Counted from the stretch's first letter, positions 51,949 to 61,282 are shown. The stretch is 64,000 bases of DNA from Leifsonia sp. Leaf336 (GCF_001423695.1 NZ_LMOZ01000001.1:372001-436000); one strand, 5' to 3'. A program made the numbers and translations. The notes: generated from the sequence alone by a model not told the origin.

Positions 51949-52757
51949 CGACGCTCGAGTTCAAGAACATCACCAAGATCTACAACGTCCGCGGATCGGG
52001 GCAGCTCAAGGCCCTCGACGACGTCAGCTTCGCGCTCGGCTCCGGGCAGACCATCGGACTCGTCGGGCAGTCCGGCAGCGGCAAGTCGACGATCGCGAAG
52101 ATCCTCACGCAGCTGGAGATCCCGACCAGCGGGGAGGTGCTGCTGGACGGCGCCCCGATCCCGCGCAGCGGCAAGCGGCTGCGGCGCTATCGTCAGCAGC
52201 TGCGGATGGTCTTCCAGGACCCGTTCGCGTCGCTGAACCCCTCGCACACGATCCGCCACCACATCGAACGTCCCCTCCGGCTCGACAAGGTCGTCCCGGC
52301 CAAGGAGGTCGACGACGAGGTGCGGCGCCTCCTGACCCGTGTGCGACTCGACGCGGACGCCGTGATCGACCGCCGACCGCACGAGCTCTCCGGAGGTCAG
52401 CGCCAGCGTGTGGCCATCGCCCGCGCCCTCGCGTCGCGCCCCGCGCTGCTGGTGGCCGACGAGCCCGTCTCGATGCTCGACGTGTCGCTGCGGCTCGGAG
52501 TCCTCAACCTCCTGGCCGACCTGCAGCGCGAAGACGGCCTCGGCGTGCTCTACATCACGCACGACCTCGCGACCGCCCGTCACTTCAGCGACGAGATCAT
52601 CGTGCTCAACCAGGGCAGGATCGTCGAGCACGGCCCCGCCGACGACGTCATCCTGCGCCCGCAGGACACGTACACCCGCGAGCTCCGTGCCGCGTCCCCC
52701 GACCCCGAGAAGCACTTCGCGGCGCTGGCCGCACAGACTGCAGGAGGTGCCCTGTGA
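51945..52757 (+). CDS. ABC transporter ATP-binding protein (OppF type)
   Basis: Partner ATPase of 270 residues: Walker A GQSGSGKST, Q-loop MVFQDPFASLNPSHT, signature LSGGQRQRV, Walker B LLVADEPVSMLD, switch His in YITHDLATA. ATG 51945 overlaps the OppD-type stop, and its stop overlaps the GTG of the following permease (GTGA), so all membrane-complex genes are translationally coupled. Confidence 0.93.
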   Translation: MTTLEFKNITKIYNVRGSGQLKALDDVSFALGSGQTIGLVGQSGSGKSTIAKILTQLEIPTSGEVLLDGAPIPRSGKRLRRYRQQLRMVFQDPFASLNPSHTIRHHIERPLRLDKVVPAKEVDDEVRRLLTRVRLDADAVIDRRPHELSGGQRQRVAIARALASRPALLVADEPVSMLDVSLRLGVLNLLADLQREDGLGVLYITHDLATARHFSDEIIVLNQGRIVEHGPADDVILRPQDTYTRELRAASPDPEKHFAALAAQTAGGAL

Positions 52758-53869
52758 GCGCCGAAACGACACGGTCCGCCGGCCTGACGCCGGCCGACCT
52801 GACGCACTCCGACCCCGCGCACGTCGACCCGACCCTCATCGGAACGACGGCCACCCGCGCGGAGCGGAAGGGCCGCCGCATCCCATGGCGCTTCATCGGC
52901 GGACGCGTCGCCTTCTACGCGTTCACCCTCTGGGCCGCCATCACCATCAACTTCTTCGTGCCCCGGCTGATGAAGGGCGACGCCGTCAGCGCGTACATGG
53001 CCCGCAGCCAGGGCCAGCTCACCCCCGACGCCGAGAAGGCCCTGCGCATCATGTTCGGCGTCGATCAGTCGGTGCCGCTGTGGCAGCAGTACGTCAACTA
53101 CTGGGACATGCTGCTGCACGGCAATCTGGGCGTCTCGATCTCCACGGGCATGGCGCCGGTGGGCGACGCGATCGCCTCCGCCCTCCCATGGACGCTCGGA
53201 CTGGTCGGCTTCGCGACCGTGATCTCCTTCCTCGTCGGCACCAGCCTCGGCGCCGTGATCGGCTGGAGGCGCGGCGGACGGCTCGACGTCTTCATCCCCA
53301 TCACCACGTTCCTCGGCACCGTGCCGTACTTCTGGGTCGGCCTGATCTTCATCGCGCTCTTCTCGACGACCCTCGGCTGGTTCCCCGCCGGGCACGCCTA
53401 CGAGCTGGGCGTGGAGCCGGGCTGGAACGGCGACTTCATCGGCCAGGTGATCTCGCACGCCGCCCTCCCGATGCTCACCATCGTGATCGTGTCGATCGGC
53501 GGCTGGGTGCTCGGCATGCGCAACATGATGCTCACCGTCCTCGACGAGGACTACATCACCGTGGCGCAGGCGAAGGGCATGCCGAACCGGCGCGTGCTGT
53601 GGCGTTACGCCGCGCGCAACGCGGTGCTGCCGCAGATCCAGAGCTTCGCGCTCGCGATCGGCTTCATCGTCAGCGGCACGATCGTGATGGAGATGGTGTT
53701 CTCGTATCCCGGCATCGGGCTGCTCCTGCTCAACGCCACCAACGCCAAGGACTACGCGCTGATGCAGGGCATCTTCCTCGTCCTGGTCCTGGCCGTGCTC
53801 ATCGCGAACATCATCGCGGACATCGCGTACGCCATCCTCGACCCGCGCACTCGTCAGACGGAGGCCTGA
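52754..53869 (+). CDS. ABC transporter permease (OppB type)
   Basis: A 371-residue inner-membrane permease with an extended N-terminal tail of about 45 residues before TM1 (FYAFTLWAAITINFFVPRLM). Five to six further helices follow, and the ATPase-docking region reads ITVAQAKGMPNRRVLWRYAA near 274-293. It starts at GTG 52754. Works with the following OppC-type protein as the pore. Confidence 0.92.
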   Translation: MSAETTRSAGLTPADLTHSDPAHVDPTLIGTTATRAERKGRRIPWRFIGGRVAFYAFTLWAAITINFFVPRLMKGDAVSAYMARSQGQLTPDAEKALRIMFGVDQSVPLWQQYVNYWDMLLHGNLGVSISTGMAPVGDAIASALPWTLGLVGFATVISFLVGTSLGAVIGWRRGGRLDVFIPITTFLGTVPYFWVGLIFIALFSTTLGWFPAGHAYELGVEPGWNGDFIGQVISHAALPMLTIVIVSIGGWVLGMRNMMLTVLDEDYITVAQAKGMPNRRVLWRYAARNAVLPQIQSFALAIGFIVSGTIVMEMVFSYPGIGLLLLNATNAKDYALMQGIFLVLVLAVLIANIIADIAYAILDPRTRQTEA

Positions 53870-53871
53870 CC

Positions 53872-54921
53872 ATGACCATCCCCACCTCCACCGGTGTCGG
53901 CACCCCGGAGACCGTTGCCGTGCTGGCCGTCGACACGAAACCCCAGAAGAAGACCACGTTCTGGTCGCAGCTGAAGGTCTCGCTGGCCATGTTCAGCAAC
54001 CCGAAGTCGGCCGCGGGCCTCATCATCATGGGCGTGTTCATACTCGTGGCGATCTTCGCCCCGCTGATCGCGCCCTACGACCCGAACGCCCAGCACCTGA
54101 ACGAGACGCTGCAGCCGCCGTCGTTCAAGCACCTCCTCGGTACGACGCACATCGGCCAGGACGTCTTCAGCCAGCTGATCTACGGAACCCGCGGCGTGCT
54201 CGTCGTCGGCTTCCTGGCGACCATCATGGCCACGATCGTGGCGATCATCGTCGGCGTGACCGCGGGCTACCTCCGCGGCTGGAAGAGCGAGTCGCTGTCG
54301 GCCCTCTCGAACGTGTTCCTGGTCATCCCAGGCCTCCCGCTGATGATCATCGTCGCCTCGCAGTTCCAGGACCCGCCGCTCGCGCTCATCGCCGCGGTCC
54401 TCGGTCTGACCGGCTGGGCCTGGGGCGCGCGCGTGCTGCGCGCGCAGACCATGTCGCTGCGCAACCGCGACTTCATCCAGGCCGCGCGCGCCAACGGCGA
54501 GCCGCTGCACCGCATCATCCTGGTCGAGATGCTGCCGAACCTGATGGCGATCATCGCCTCCAGCTTCGTCGGCACCATGACGGCCGCGGTGCTGGGTCTG
54601 ACGACCCTCGCGTTCATCGGGGTCATCCCGGTCTCGAACCTGAACTGGGGCACCATCCTGTTCTGGGCGCAGCAGAACAACGCCTTCCCCGACTACTGGT
54701 GGTGGTACGTCCCCGCCGGACTGTGCATCGCGCTGCTCGGGGTGTCGCTCGCGCTCATCAACTTCGGCATCGACGAATACGTCAACCCGCGCCTCCGCTC
54801 GGCCGGCGAGCGCGCGCGTGCGATGAAGCGCAAGGGCATGAACGTCAACGCCGCCGTCACCCAGGTGCGCACGGAACCCGCCGCCACCCCCGCAGCCTCA
54901 CCCGAAAGCAACACCGCATGA
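53872..54921 (+). CDS. ABC transporter permease (OppC type)
   Basis: A 349-residue permease. A soluble N-terminus is followed by TM1 (AGLIIMGVFILVAIFAPLIA), the APYDPNAQHLNETLQPPS segment and the LLGTTHIGQDVFSQLIYGTR block typical of DppC/OppC proteins. The docking loop is FIQAARANGEPLHRIILVEM near 200-219. ATG 53872 is two bases after the previous stop; its own stop overlaps the GH3 start. Confidence 0.92.
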   Translation: MTIPTSTGVGTPETVAVLAVDTKPQKKTTFWSQLKVSLAMFSNPKSAAGLIIMGVFILVAIFAPLIAPYDPNAQHLNETLQPPSFKHLLGTTHIGQDVFSQLIYGTRGVLVVGFLATIMATIVAIIVGVTAGYLRGWKSESLSALSNVFLVIPGLPLMIIVASQFQDPPLALIAAVLGLTGWAWGARVLRAQTMSLRNRDFIQAARANGEPLHRIILVEMLPNLMAIIASSFVGTMTAAVLGLTTLAFIGVIPVSNLNWGTILFWAQQNNAFPDYWWWYVPAGLCIALLGVSLALINFGIDEYVNPRLRSAGERARAMKRKGMNVNAAVTQVRTEPAATPAASPESNTA

Positions 54922-57197
54922 CTTCGATCCTCCCGTCCACGACCACAGAAGCCGAACAGGAGGCCCGCCTTCCGTACCAGGACCCGTCGCTGACGACCGC
55001 CGAACGCGTCGCCGACCTCCTCGGCCGCATGACGATCGAGGAGAAGGTCGGGCAGATGCTCCAGCTCGACGCGCGCGACGACCTCCGCGACCACGTGCTG
55101 CGCCGTCACGTCGGCTCGATCCTGCACACCTCGCCCGAGCGCATCGTGGAGGCCAACCGGCTGACCGGGCAGACCCGGCTGCGGATCCCGCTGCTGGTCG
55201 GCGAGGACTGCATCCACGGACACTCGTTCTGGCCCGGCGCCACGATCTACCCGACCCAACTCGGCATGGCCGCCTCGTGGGACGCCGAACTCATCGAGCG
55301 CGTCGCCCGGGCCAGCGCCGAGGAGGTCGCCGTCACCGGTGTGCACTGGACGTTCTCGCCCGTGCTGTGCATCGCACGCGACCTGCGCTGGGGCCGGATC
55401 AGCGAGACGTTCGGTGAGGACCCGTACCTGATCGGCGAGCTCGCCAGCGCGATGGTGCGCGGCTATCAGGGCGACGGGCTCGACGACCCGACCGCGATCC
55501 TGGCGACCGCGAAGCACTTCGCCGGGTACTCGGAGACGCAGGGCGGCCGTGACGCGAGCGAGGCCGACATCTCGCGACGCAAGCTCCGCAGCTGGTTCCT
55601 GCCGCCGTTCGAGCGCGTGGCCCGCGAGGGCTGCCGCACCTTCATGCTCGGCTACCAGAGCACCGACGGCGTGCCGATCACGATCAACGACTGGCTGCTC
55701 AGCGAGGTGCTCCGCGGCGAGTGGGGCTACACCGGCACCCTCATCACCGACTGGGACAACGTCGGCCGGATGGTCTGGGAGCAGAAGATCCAGCCCGACC
55801 ACGCCCACGCCGCGGCCGCCGCCGTGACGGCGGGGAACGACATGGTGATGACGACCCCGATGTTCTTCGAAGGCGCACTGGAGGCCGTCGAGAAGGGGAT
55901 GCTCACGGAGGACGCCTTCGACGCGGCCGTCGCCCGCATCCTGACGCTCAAGTTCGACCTCGGCCTGTTCGAGGACCCGCGCCTCCCGTCGCCCCGCCTG
56001 GACGAGGTGGTCGGCAGCGCAGCCCACGCGGAGCTCAACCTGGAGGTCGCGCGCCGCTCGATCGTGCTGCTGGAGAACGACGGGACGCTGCCGCTGGCTG
56101 CTGCTCCGTCGGCTGCTCCGCTCCGCGTCGCCCTCGTCGGCCCGCTCGCCGACGACGCCCAGACCCAGCTCGGCGACTGGGCCGGCGGCTCCGGCCAGGC
56201 CGGTTGGCTCGACGGCCAGCCGCGCGAGATGATCACGACGGTGCTCGACGGTCTGCAGGCGATCGACGGCTGGAGCGTGGAGTACGCGCGCGGCGCCGAC
56301 ATCCTCACCCTCGAGGACGACCCGCGCGGGGCGACGTTCCCCGACGGGCAGCCGCGGCCCCGGGTGGTCGTGCCGACGCCGCCGTCCACCGAGCTCATCG
56401 CGGAGGCCGTCGCGGCCGCCGAGGCGTCCGACGTGGTCGTCGCCGTGGTCGGCGACCGGATCGAGCTCGTGGGCGAGGGCCGCTCGACGGCGACACTCGA
56501 GCTGATCGGTGGCCAGAACGCGCTGCTCGACGCGGTGATCGCGACCGGCAAGCCGGTCGTGGTGGTGCTGCTCGCCTCCAAACCGCTGGTGCTGCCGCCG
56601 TCGGCCGCCAAGGCCGCTGCCGTGCTGTGGGCGGCGAACCCGGGCATGCTCGGCGGTCAGGCGATCGCCGAGATCATCGCCGGTCGGGTGGAGCCCTCGG
56701 GCCGTCTGCCGATCTCGTTCGCCCGCCACGTCGGCCAGCAGCCGACGTACTACAACCAGATCCGCGGACAGCACGGCGACCGCTACGCCGACCTGACCCA
56801 GGCGCCCGCCTGGGCGTTCGGCCAGGGCCGCTCGTACACGACCGTCGAATACTCCGACTTGACGCTCGCGAGCGACGCGCTCGGAGTCGACGACGAGATC
56901 GTGGCCGAGGTGACCGTGAGCAACACCGGCGACCGGCCGGTGCGCGAGACGGTGCAGGTGTACGTGCGCGACCTCGTCACGAGCGTGAGCTGGGCCGACA
57001 CCGAGCTGAAGGCGTACCGCCAGGTCGACCTGGCGGCGGGGGAGACCGCACGCGTGAGCCTGCGGCTGCCTGTCGCCGACTGCACGATCGTCGACGCGGC
57101 GGGCGACCGCCACGTGGAGGCGGGGGAGTTCGAGCTGCTCGTCGGGGCGTCGTCACGGGAGGTCGACCTGCTGGTGGCGGGGTTCGTGGTGCAGTGA
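54918..57197 (+). CDS. Glycoside hydrolase family 3 beta-glucosidase
   Basis: A 759-residue cytoplasmic glycosidase. The N-terminal (beta/alpha)8 barrel has ATAKHFAGYSETQGGRD (195-211) and the nucleophile region LITDWDN with Asp278. The sandwich domain (about 370-600) includes SDVVVAVVGDRIELVGEGRS, where a Glu may act as acid/base, and a C-terminal FnIII-like domain ends the protein. There is no signal peptide. ATG 54918 overlaps the OppC stop (ATGA). It hydrolyses oligosaccharides taken up by this transporter, most likely beta-glucosides; beta-xylosides are possible. Confidence 0.93.
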   Translation: MTSILPSTTTEAEQEARLPYQDPSLTTAERVADLLGRMTIEEKVGQMLQLDARDDLRDHVLRRHVGSILHTSPERIVEANRLTGQTRLRIPLLVGEDCIHGHSFWPGATIYPTQLGMAASWDAELIERVARASAEEVAVTGVHWTFSPVLCIARDLRWGRISETFGEDPYLIGELASAMVRGYQGDGLDDPTAILATAKHFAGYSETQGGRDASEADISRRKLRSWFLPPFERVAREGCRTFMLGYQSTDGVPITINDWLLSEVLRGEWGYTGTLITDWDNVGRMVWEQKIQPDHAHAAAAAVTAGNDMVMTTPMFFEGALEAVEKGMLTEDAFDAAVARILTLKFDLGLFEDPRLPSPRLDEVVGSAAHAELNLEVARRSIVLLENDGTLPLAAAPSAAPLRVALVGPLADDAQTQLGDWAGGSGQAGWLDGQPREMITTVLDGLQAIDGWSVEYARGADILTLEDDPRGATFPDGQPRPRVVVPTPPSTELIAEAVAAAEASDVVVAVVGDRIELVGEGRSTATLELIGGQNALLDAVIATGKPVVVVLLASKPLVLPPSAAKAAAVLWAANPGMLGGQAIAEIIAGRVEPSGRLPISFARHVGQQPTYYNQIRGQHGDRYADLTQAPAWAFGQGRSYTTVEYSDLTLASDALGVDDEIVAEVTVSNTGDRPVRETVQVYVRDLVTSVSWADTELKAYRQVDLAAGETARVSLRLPVADCTIVDAAGDRHVEAGEFELLVGASSREVDLLVAGFVVQ

Positions 57198-57299
57198 CGG
57201 ATGACTGATGAGGTGAAGCGCGTCATCGGCGTGCAGGCCTCACAGGGCCCCAGGGTGATCGCCTGTTCTTCGCTCGGCCGGGCAAGCTATCCTCGTGTG

Positions 57300-57617
57300 A
57301 TGACGAGTTGGACACCCGTTCCCGAGGAGGAAGCTCCCATCATGGCTGAGGCCATCGGAAGCACTGCTTTCTCGTTCCTGGGTGGGTGGAATGCGCTGCA
57401 GTCGCTTTCCGTGCGCTTCTACTTGAACGAGTCGCGTGCGATCGTGTGGGCTGATCTCGTCGACAACTCGCTCGACAGCCAGCTCGCCGCAGTCTCCGCC
57501 TTCGCGGACGTGCGGGATTGTTACGTCGAGGAGTTCGAACTCGAGCTTCGGTTCGGCAGCGACACCGCTGACGATCCGCAGCTCGCCGACAGCGCCCGGA
57601 TCGCGGTAGCCCGGTAA
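57300..57617 (+). CDS. Hypothetical protein
   Basis: A 105-residue acidic protein of no recognised family. It begins MTSWTPVPEEEAPIMAEAIG and contains the strand-rich QSLSVRFYLNESRAIVWADL and a YVEEFELELRFG segment, suggesting a compact alpha/beta fold. ATG 57300 is preceded by TATCCT six bases upstream (57288-57293), the leaderless pattern, which supports it as a real gene. Function cannot be proposed. Confidence 0.65.
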   Translation: MTSWTPVPEEEAPIMAEAIGSTAFSFLGGWNALQSLSVRFYLNESRAIVWADLVDNSLDSQLAAVSAFADVRDCYVEEFELELRFGSDTADDPQLADSARIAVAR

Positions 57618-57675
57618 GTAGGTGTCCTCCGCCCCATTCGCCGGTGGCGAGGAGGCGACTGCGTACGCTGGGCGC

Positions 57676-58242
57676 ATGGAACTCGTCTTCCTCTTCGGGG
57701 CCGCTGCCGCGGGCAAGCTCACCGTGGCCCGCGAGCTGGCGGCGCGCATCCACTTCGGCGTGTTCCACAACCACCTGATCGTCGATGCCCTGACCGCGGT
57801 CTTCACGTTCGGCTCACCGCCGTTCGTTCGGCTCCGCGAGGAGTTCTGGCTCGCCACGTTTGCCGAGGCGGCGGCATCCGGAACGGATCTCGTCTTCACC
57901 TTCGCCCCCGAGCCGACCGTGGAGGCGGGGTTCCCCGGGCGTGCCCGGCAGGCGGTGGAGGAAGCCGGTGGCCACGTGCGGTTCGTCCGTCTCGACGTGG
58001 GCGATGACGAGCAGGAGCGGCGCATCGAGGACCCGAGCCGGAGCGAGTTCGCCAAACTCAACGATCTCCCCACGCTGAGACGCATGCGAGAACGCGAGGC
58101 CGGCAGTCCGGCGACCGAGACGATCCCGGCGGACCTGTCGATCGACACGGAGCGTTTCGCGCCGGCGGAGGCCGCGCAGCTCATCATCGACGCCTTCGCG
58201 CTCCGGCCGGCGACGCCGCATGCGCGCTACCCGGGAGACTAG
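57676..58242 (+). CDS. P-loop NTPase, small kinase-like protein
   Basis: A 188-residue nucleotide-binding protein: MELVFLFGAAAAGKLTVARE with the Walker A GAAAAGKLT at residues 8-16, then a kinase-like layout and LRRMREREAG near 138. It resembles AAA_33/shikimate-kinase-like P-loop kinases, with Lys14 and Thr16 conserved. ATG 57676 follows TACGCT by six bases (57664-57669), so leaderless translation is likely; the longer frame from 57622 adds unrelated residues. Convergent overlap of four bases with the GH6 gene. Substrate unknown. Confidence 0.85.
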   Translation: MELVFLFGAAAAGKLTVARELAARIHFGVFHNHLIVDALTAVFTFGSPPFVRLREEFWLATFAEAAASGTDLVFTFAPEPTVEAGFPGRARQAVEEAGGHVRFVRLDVGDDEQERRIEDPSRSEFAKLNDLPTLRRMREREAGSPATETIPADLSIDTERFAPAEAAQLIIDAFALRPATPHARYPGD

Positions 58243-59231
58243 GGCGCTCGTCCCGCGGTGCTCGCTGATGCCCGCCCCAGCACCAGCGCCTCCGCCCCGC
58301 TCTCGAACCAGCGGCCGGCCGCGGGCCCGCCGTAGCAGGGTCCGTCGCTCGCGCCCGGATGCTTGACCCAGAGCAGCGCGTCGAGCTTGACCGTGGGCGA
58401 CTCGGTGATCTGCGGGTTCTGGCCCAACGCGGCGCCGGGCGGGTTGCACCAGTCGCCGGTCCAGCCGTTGCCGTTGCGCGAGACGTCGATCACGAAGTGC
58501 TTCCAGCCGACGCGCGACGACACTTTGCCCGCGTAGTCGCGCTCGACTTGCGTGGCGTCGAAGTTCGAGACGTTGGTGAAGAAGCCGCGCGCGTCGGCGA
58601 TGCCCGCGGCCTTCAGATAGGAGGCCTGCACGTCGGGTGTCAGCCAGCGCGCGTTGCCGCCGTCGAGGTACGTGCTGAGCCCGGCCGCACCCAGGATGCT
58701 CACCGCGGAGCGGAGCAGCGGGAGGCGGGTGTCGGCGACTCCCGCGCACTTCGGGCTCGGAAGCATGGAGAGGGAGTCCGGCTCGATCAGCACCACGGCG
58801 CTGCTGCCTGCGAGCACGGCGGCGATCCGGCGGTTCCAGTCGAGGTACTGGTCGGGCGTGAAACCGCCGGCGGAATAGCCTCCGCAATCCCGGTCGGGGA
58901 TCGCGTAGGTGACGAAGACGGGCGTCGCGCCCTGCGCGGAGGCCGCACGCAGGTGCCGCTGGATCACGCTGCTCAACAGGTCGGGGCCGTACCAGTCGCC
59001 CAGCCAGACGGCTGTGGGCTGGCTCGCGATCTGCTCGATCAGCGCCGCCCTCGCGGTGTCGCCGGAGGCGGCCAGCCGGTCGGCGACCAGCCGGGCGTCG
59101 CTGGTGGGGTCGACGTAGAGCCGGCTGCCGAAGGCGGAGTCATCGGCCCGGGCCGTAGCGGCGGGCGGCAGGGGCGTCAGCAGCGCAGCAGCGGCCAGAG
59201 CCGCGCCCAGCAGTGAGATGAGTGTGCGCAT
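58239..59231 (-). CDS. Secreted glycoside hydrolase family 6 cellulase
   Basis: A 330-residue exported enzyme with an N-terminal signal (MRTLISLLGA, Ala-rich core, cleavage near ATARA). GH6 hallmarks: VFVTYAIPDRDCGGYSAGG (Asp115, Cys116), LIEPDSLSML (Asp152, the usual acid), YLDGGNARWL, and CNPPGAALG near the end. It cleaves beta-1,4-glucan to cellobiose or cello-oligosaccharides outside the cell. No carbohydrate-binding module is attached. It lies two genes after the GH3/Opp operon, and its product would be the natural food of that importer. Confidence 0.93.
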   Translation of the reverse strand: MRTLISLLGAALAAAALLTPLPPAATARADDSAFGSRLYVDPTSDARLVADRLAASGDTARAALIEQIASQPTAVWLGDWYGPDLLSSVIQRHLRAASAQGATPVFVTYAIPDRDCGGYSAGGFTPDQYLDWNRRIAAVLAGSSAVVLIEPDSLSMLPSPKCAGVADTRLPLLRSAVSILGAAGLSTYLDGGNARWLTPDVQASYLKAAGIADARGFFTNVSNFDATQVERDYAGKVSSRVGWKHFVIDVSRNGNGWTGDWCNPPGAALGQNPQITESPTVKLDALLWVKHPGASDGPCYGGPAAGRWFESGAEALVLGRASASTAGRAP

Positions 59232-59357
59232 ACCCGCACTATCGGCTCCTTGCTCCCCCAGGTCAGGGGTCTGCGGAGATCGGGATTCTGAGGATCCCCA
59301 GATGATTCGGATCGACCGCGCGGCGGCGGCACAGTCGCGGCTTGGTTGACTGAGAGC

Positions 59358-60044
59358 GTGAACGACAAGAACGACCGACGCATGGAGGCGCAGCGGCGCG
59401 CGACCGAGCTGCGCCGGCAGGAGGCTCGGCGCGCGCGTCGACGGCAGCTGCTGATAGGCGGCGGGGTCGTCGTCGCTGTGCTCGTCGTGGCGGGACTCAT
59501 CACGGCGGTCGTGCTGAACGGCAAGCCGTCGGCGTCGGTCGCGTCGGCCTCCGATGGTTCGGCCAGCAGCGCGTCATGGGCAGCCCCCGCCGATGTCGAG
59601 GCGGGCGTGAAGGCCGCCGGCCTCCAGATGCTCACCGCCGAGGGGACCGCGCTGCACATCCACCAGCACCTCAGCGTCACGGTCGACGGCTCGCCCGTCG
59701 TCGTGCCGGCCGAGATGGGCATCGACGTGGCGCAGCAGCGCATCTCGCCGATCCACACACACGACGAGTCCGGGATCATCCACGTCGAGTCGCCGACCGT
59801 GCAGACGTTCACGCTCGGCCAGGTCTTCGACGAGTGGCAGCAGAAGCTGGCGCCGGGCCGGGTCGGCCCCTATCGGGACGGCGCGGACGGCCAGACGGTC
59901 ACGGTCTTCGTCGACGGCAAGACCTACGCGGGCGACCCGCGGTCCATCCCGCTCACCTCGCACGAGGACATCGACATCGTCGTCGCCAAGAAGGGCTCCG
60001 CCGTCACTGCGCCGCAGGCGTTCTCCTGGCCCGCAGGCTACTGA
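59358..60044 (+). CDS. Membrane-anchored His-rich protein of unknown function
   Basis: A 228-residue protein with a basic cytoplasmic N-terminus (about 30 residues), one membrane helix (LLIGGGVVVAVLVVAGLITA, about 31-50) and an external domain. That domain carries closely spaced histidines, ALHIHQHLSVTV and SPIHTHDESGIIHVES, a likely metal-binding arrangement. GTG 59358 is used; an upstream in-frame TTG at 59346 is the alternative. No known family was recognised. Metal binding is inferred from His spacing alone. Confidence 0.75.
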   Translation: MNDKNDRRMEAQRRATELRRQEARRARRRQLLIGGGVVVAVLVVAGLITAVVLNGKPSASVASASDGSASSASWAAPADVEAGVKAAGLQMLTAEGTALHIHQHLSVTVDGSPVVVPAEMGIDVAQQRISPIHTHDESGIIHVESPTVQTFTLGQVFDEWQQKLAPGRVGPYRDGADGQTVTVFVDGKTYAGDPRSIPLTSHEDIDIVVAKKGSAVTAPQAFSWPAGY

Positions 60045-60071
60045 GAACCGCCGGCTGCTGAGAACCGCAGG

Positions 60072-60710
60072 CTACGGAGAACGGAGGTCTGCGGAGGCCG
60101 GTTCGGCCGCGACCGCCCAGCAGTACCACGCCACGATCGTACGGTAGGGGCGATACGCGTCACCGGCCGCCTGGAGCTCTTTCGGCGTCGGGGTGGCAAC
60201 TCCCCAGCCGCGGCCGTAGCCCTTGCGGACGGCCAGGTCGCCGACCGGCCAGACGTCCAGACGGTGGAGGTGGAAGATCAGGAACATCTGCGCCGACCAG
60301 GGGCCGATCCCGCGGACCCGCGAGAGCTGAGCGATCACCTCGTCGTCGGTGAGCGCGTCGAGGGCGTCGGTGTCAAGCACGACGTCGCCGTCGACGACCC
60401 GGGCGGCGAGATCCCGCAGCGACGCCACCTTGTTCTTCGAGAGGCCGACCCGACGCAGCTCCTCGTCCGACAGGGCGAGCATGCGCTCGGGCACCACCTC
60501 GCCGAGCGCGGCGACGAGGCGGCCGTGGATGGCCGCAGCCGCGGGGGCGGCGATCTGCTGGGAGCAGATGCCGCGGACCAGCGACGCGAACGGACTCTCG
60601 AACGGGATGGGGAAGTGCGGGATGCCCGGGTGCGCGTGCAGGCGGGCGAGCACCGGGTCCCGTGCGCCGAGCTCCGCCGCCGCCGCTTCGAGGTCACTGG
60701 TCTGCGGCAT
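60072..60710 (-). CDS. DNA-3-methyladenine glycosylase, AlkA/HhH-GPD type
   Basis: A 212-residue base-excision enzyme that removes alkylated bases. The helix-hairpin-helix reads LSRVRGIGPWSAQMFLIFHL (129-148), followed by LDVWPVGDLAVRKG with catalytic Asp158. Length is that of the compact MAG/AlkA form without an N-terminal Ada domain. ATG 60710 shares one base with the stop of the TetR gene upstream, so the two are one operon and the TetR protein may control the repair gene. Confidence 0.9.
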   Translation of the reverse strand: MPQTSDLEAAAAELGARDPVLARLHAHPGIPHFPIPFESPFASLVRGICSQQIAAPAAAAIHGRLVAALGEVVPERMLALSDEELRRVGLSKNKVASLRDLAARVVDGDVVLDTDALDALTDDEVIAQLSRVRGIGPWSAQMFLIFHLHRLDVWPVGDLAVRKGYGRGWGVATPTPKELQAAGDAYRPYRTIVAWYCWAVAAEPASADLRSP

Positions 60711-61282
60711 CAGGTCGCAGTCCCCTCGCTCAGCGCACGTACGTGCCCGAGCAGTTGTTCGGCGACGCTGTCGAACGGCTCGATACTCGCCTGCGCGCGG
60801 CTGAGGATGACGCCACCCTCGCTGCCCGCGATCAGCAGCGTGGCCGCTGCCGGAGCCGCGGCCGGATCGACGCCGCCGAGCGTCAGCAGTTCGGCGAGCA
60901 GCTCGGCCCAGCCGCGGAACACATCGCCGGCCCGCTGCAGCAAGTCGTCGGAGTCCGCCGCGACCGTCACCGCGACGGCGGAGCAGCCGATGCGGAACTG
61001 CGAGACGATCAGGAGGCTCCGCCAGCCGCCGATGAACGTGGACGCGACGTCGACGGCCGGCTTGCCGCGCGCCGACTCGATGAGCGCGTTCGACTTCGCG
61101 CCCTGGAGCTCGAGCGCCTGGGCGACCAGGCTCGCCTTGCCGTCCGGGAAGTGATGGTAGATCGACCCGCGCGGGGCGCCGGTGAGGGCGACCACCTCCG
61201 AGAACGAGGTCTCCTGGAGGCCCTTCTCTGCCAGGAGCCGGGCCGCGCCTTCGATCATCCGCGCCTTCGCATCCGAGACCAT
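60710..61282 (-). CDS. TetR family transcriptional regulator
   Basis: A 190-residue TetR regulator: MIEGAARLLAEKGLQETSFS, then EVVALTGAPRGSIYHHFPDG (about 28-47), with a C-terminal domain of the TetR_C_33-like type (IGGWRSLLIVSQFRIGCSAV). AAAGG precedes the ATG. It is co-transcribed with the glycosylase gene and divergent from the tautomerase gene 90 bases away; AGCTATTGGCT (61302-61312) in the gap is a possible half-palindromic operator. Confidence 0.9.
   Translation of the reverse strand: MVSDAKARMIEGAARLLAEKGLQETSFSEVVALTGAPRGSIYHHFPDGKASLVAQALELQGAKSNALIESARGKPAVDVASTFIGGWRSLLIVSQFRIGCSAVAVTVAADSDDLLQRAGDVFRGWAELLAELLTLGGVDPAAAPAAATLLIAGSEGGVILSRAQASIEPFDSVAEQLLGHVRALSEGTAT

Noticed and set aside
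54693-57113. Minus-strand 806-codon frame opposite the GH3 gene
   Set aside because: Antisense shadow; the GH3 reading frame has all family motifs.
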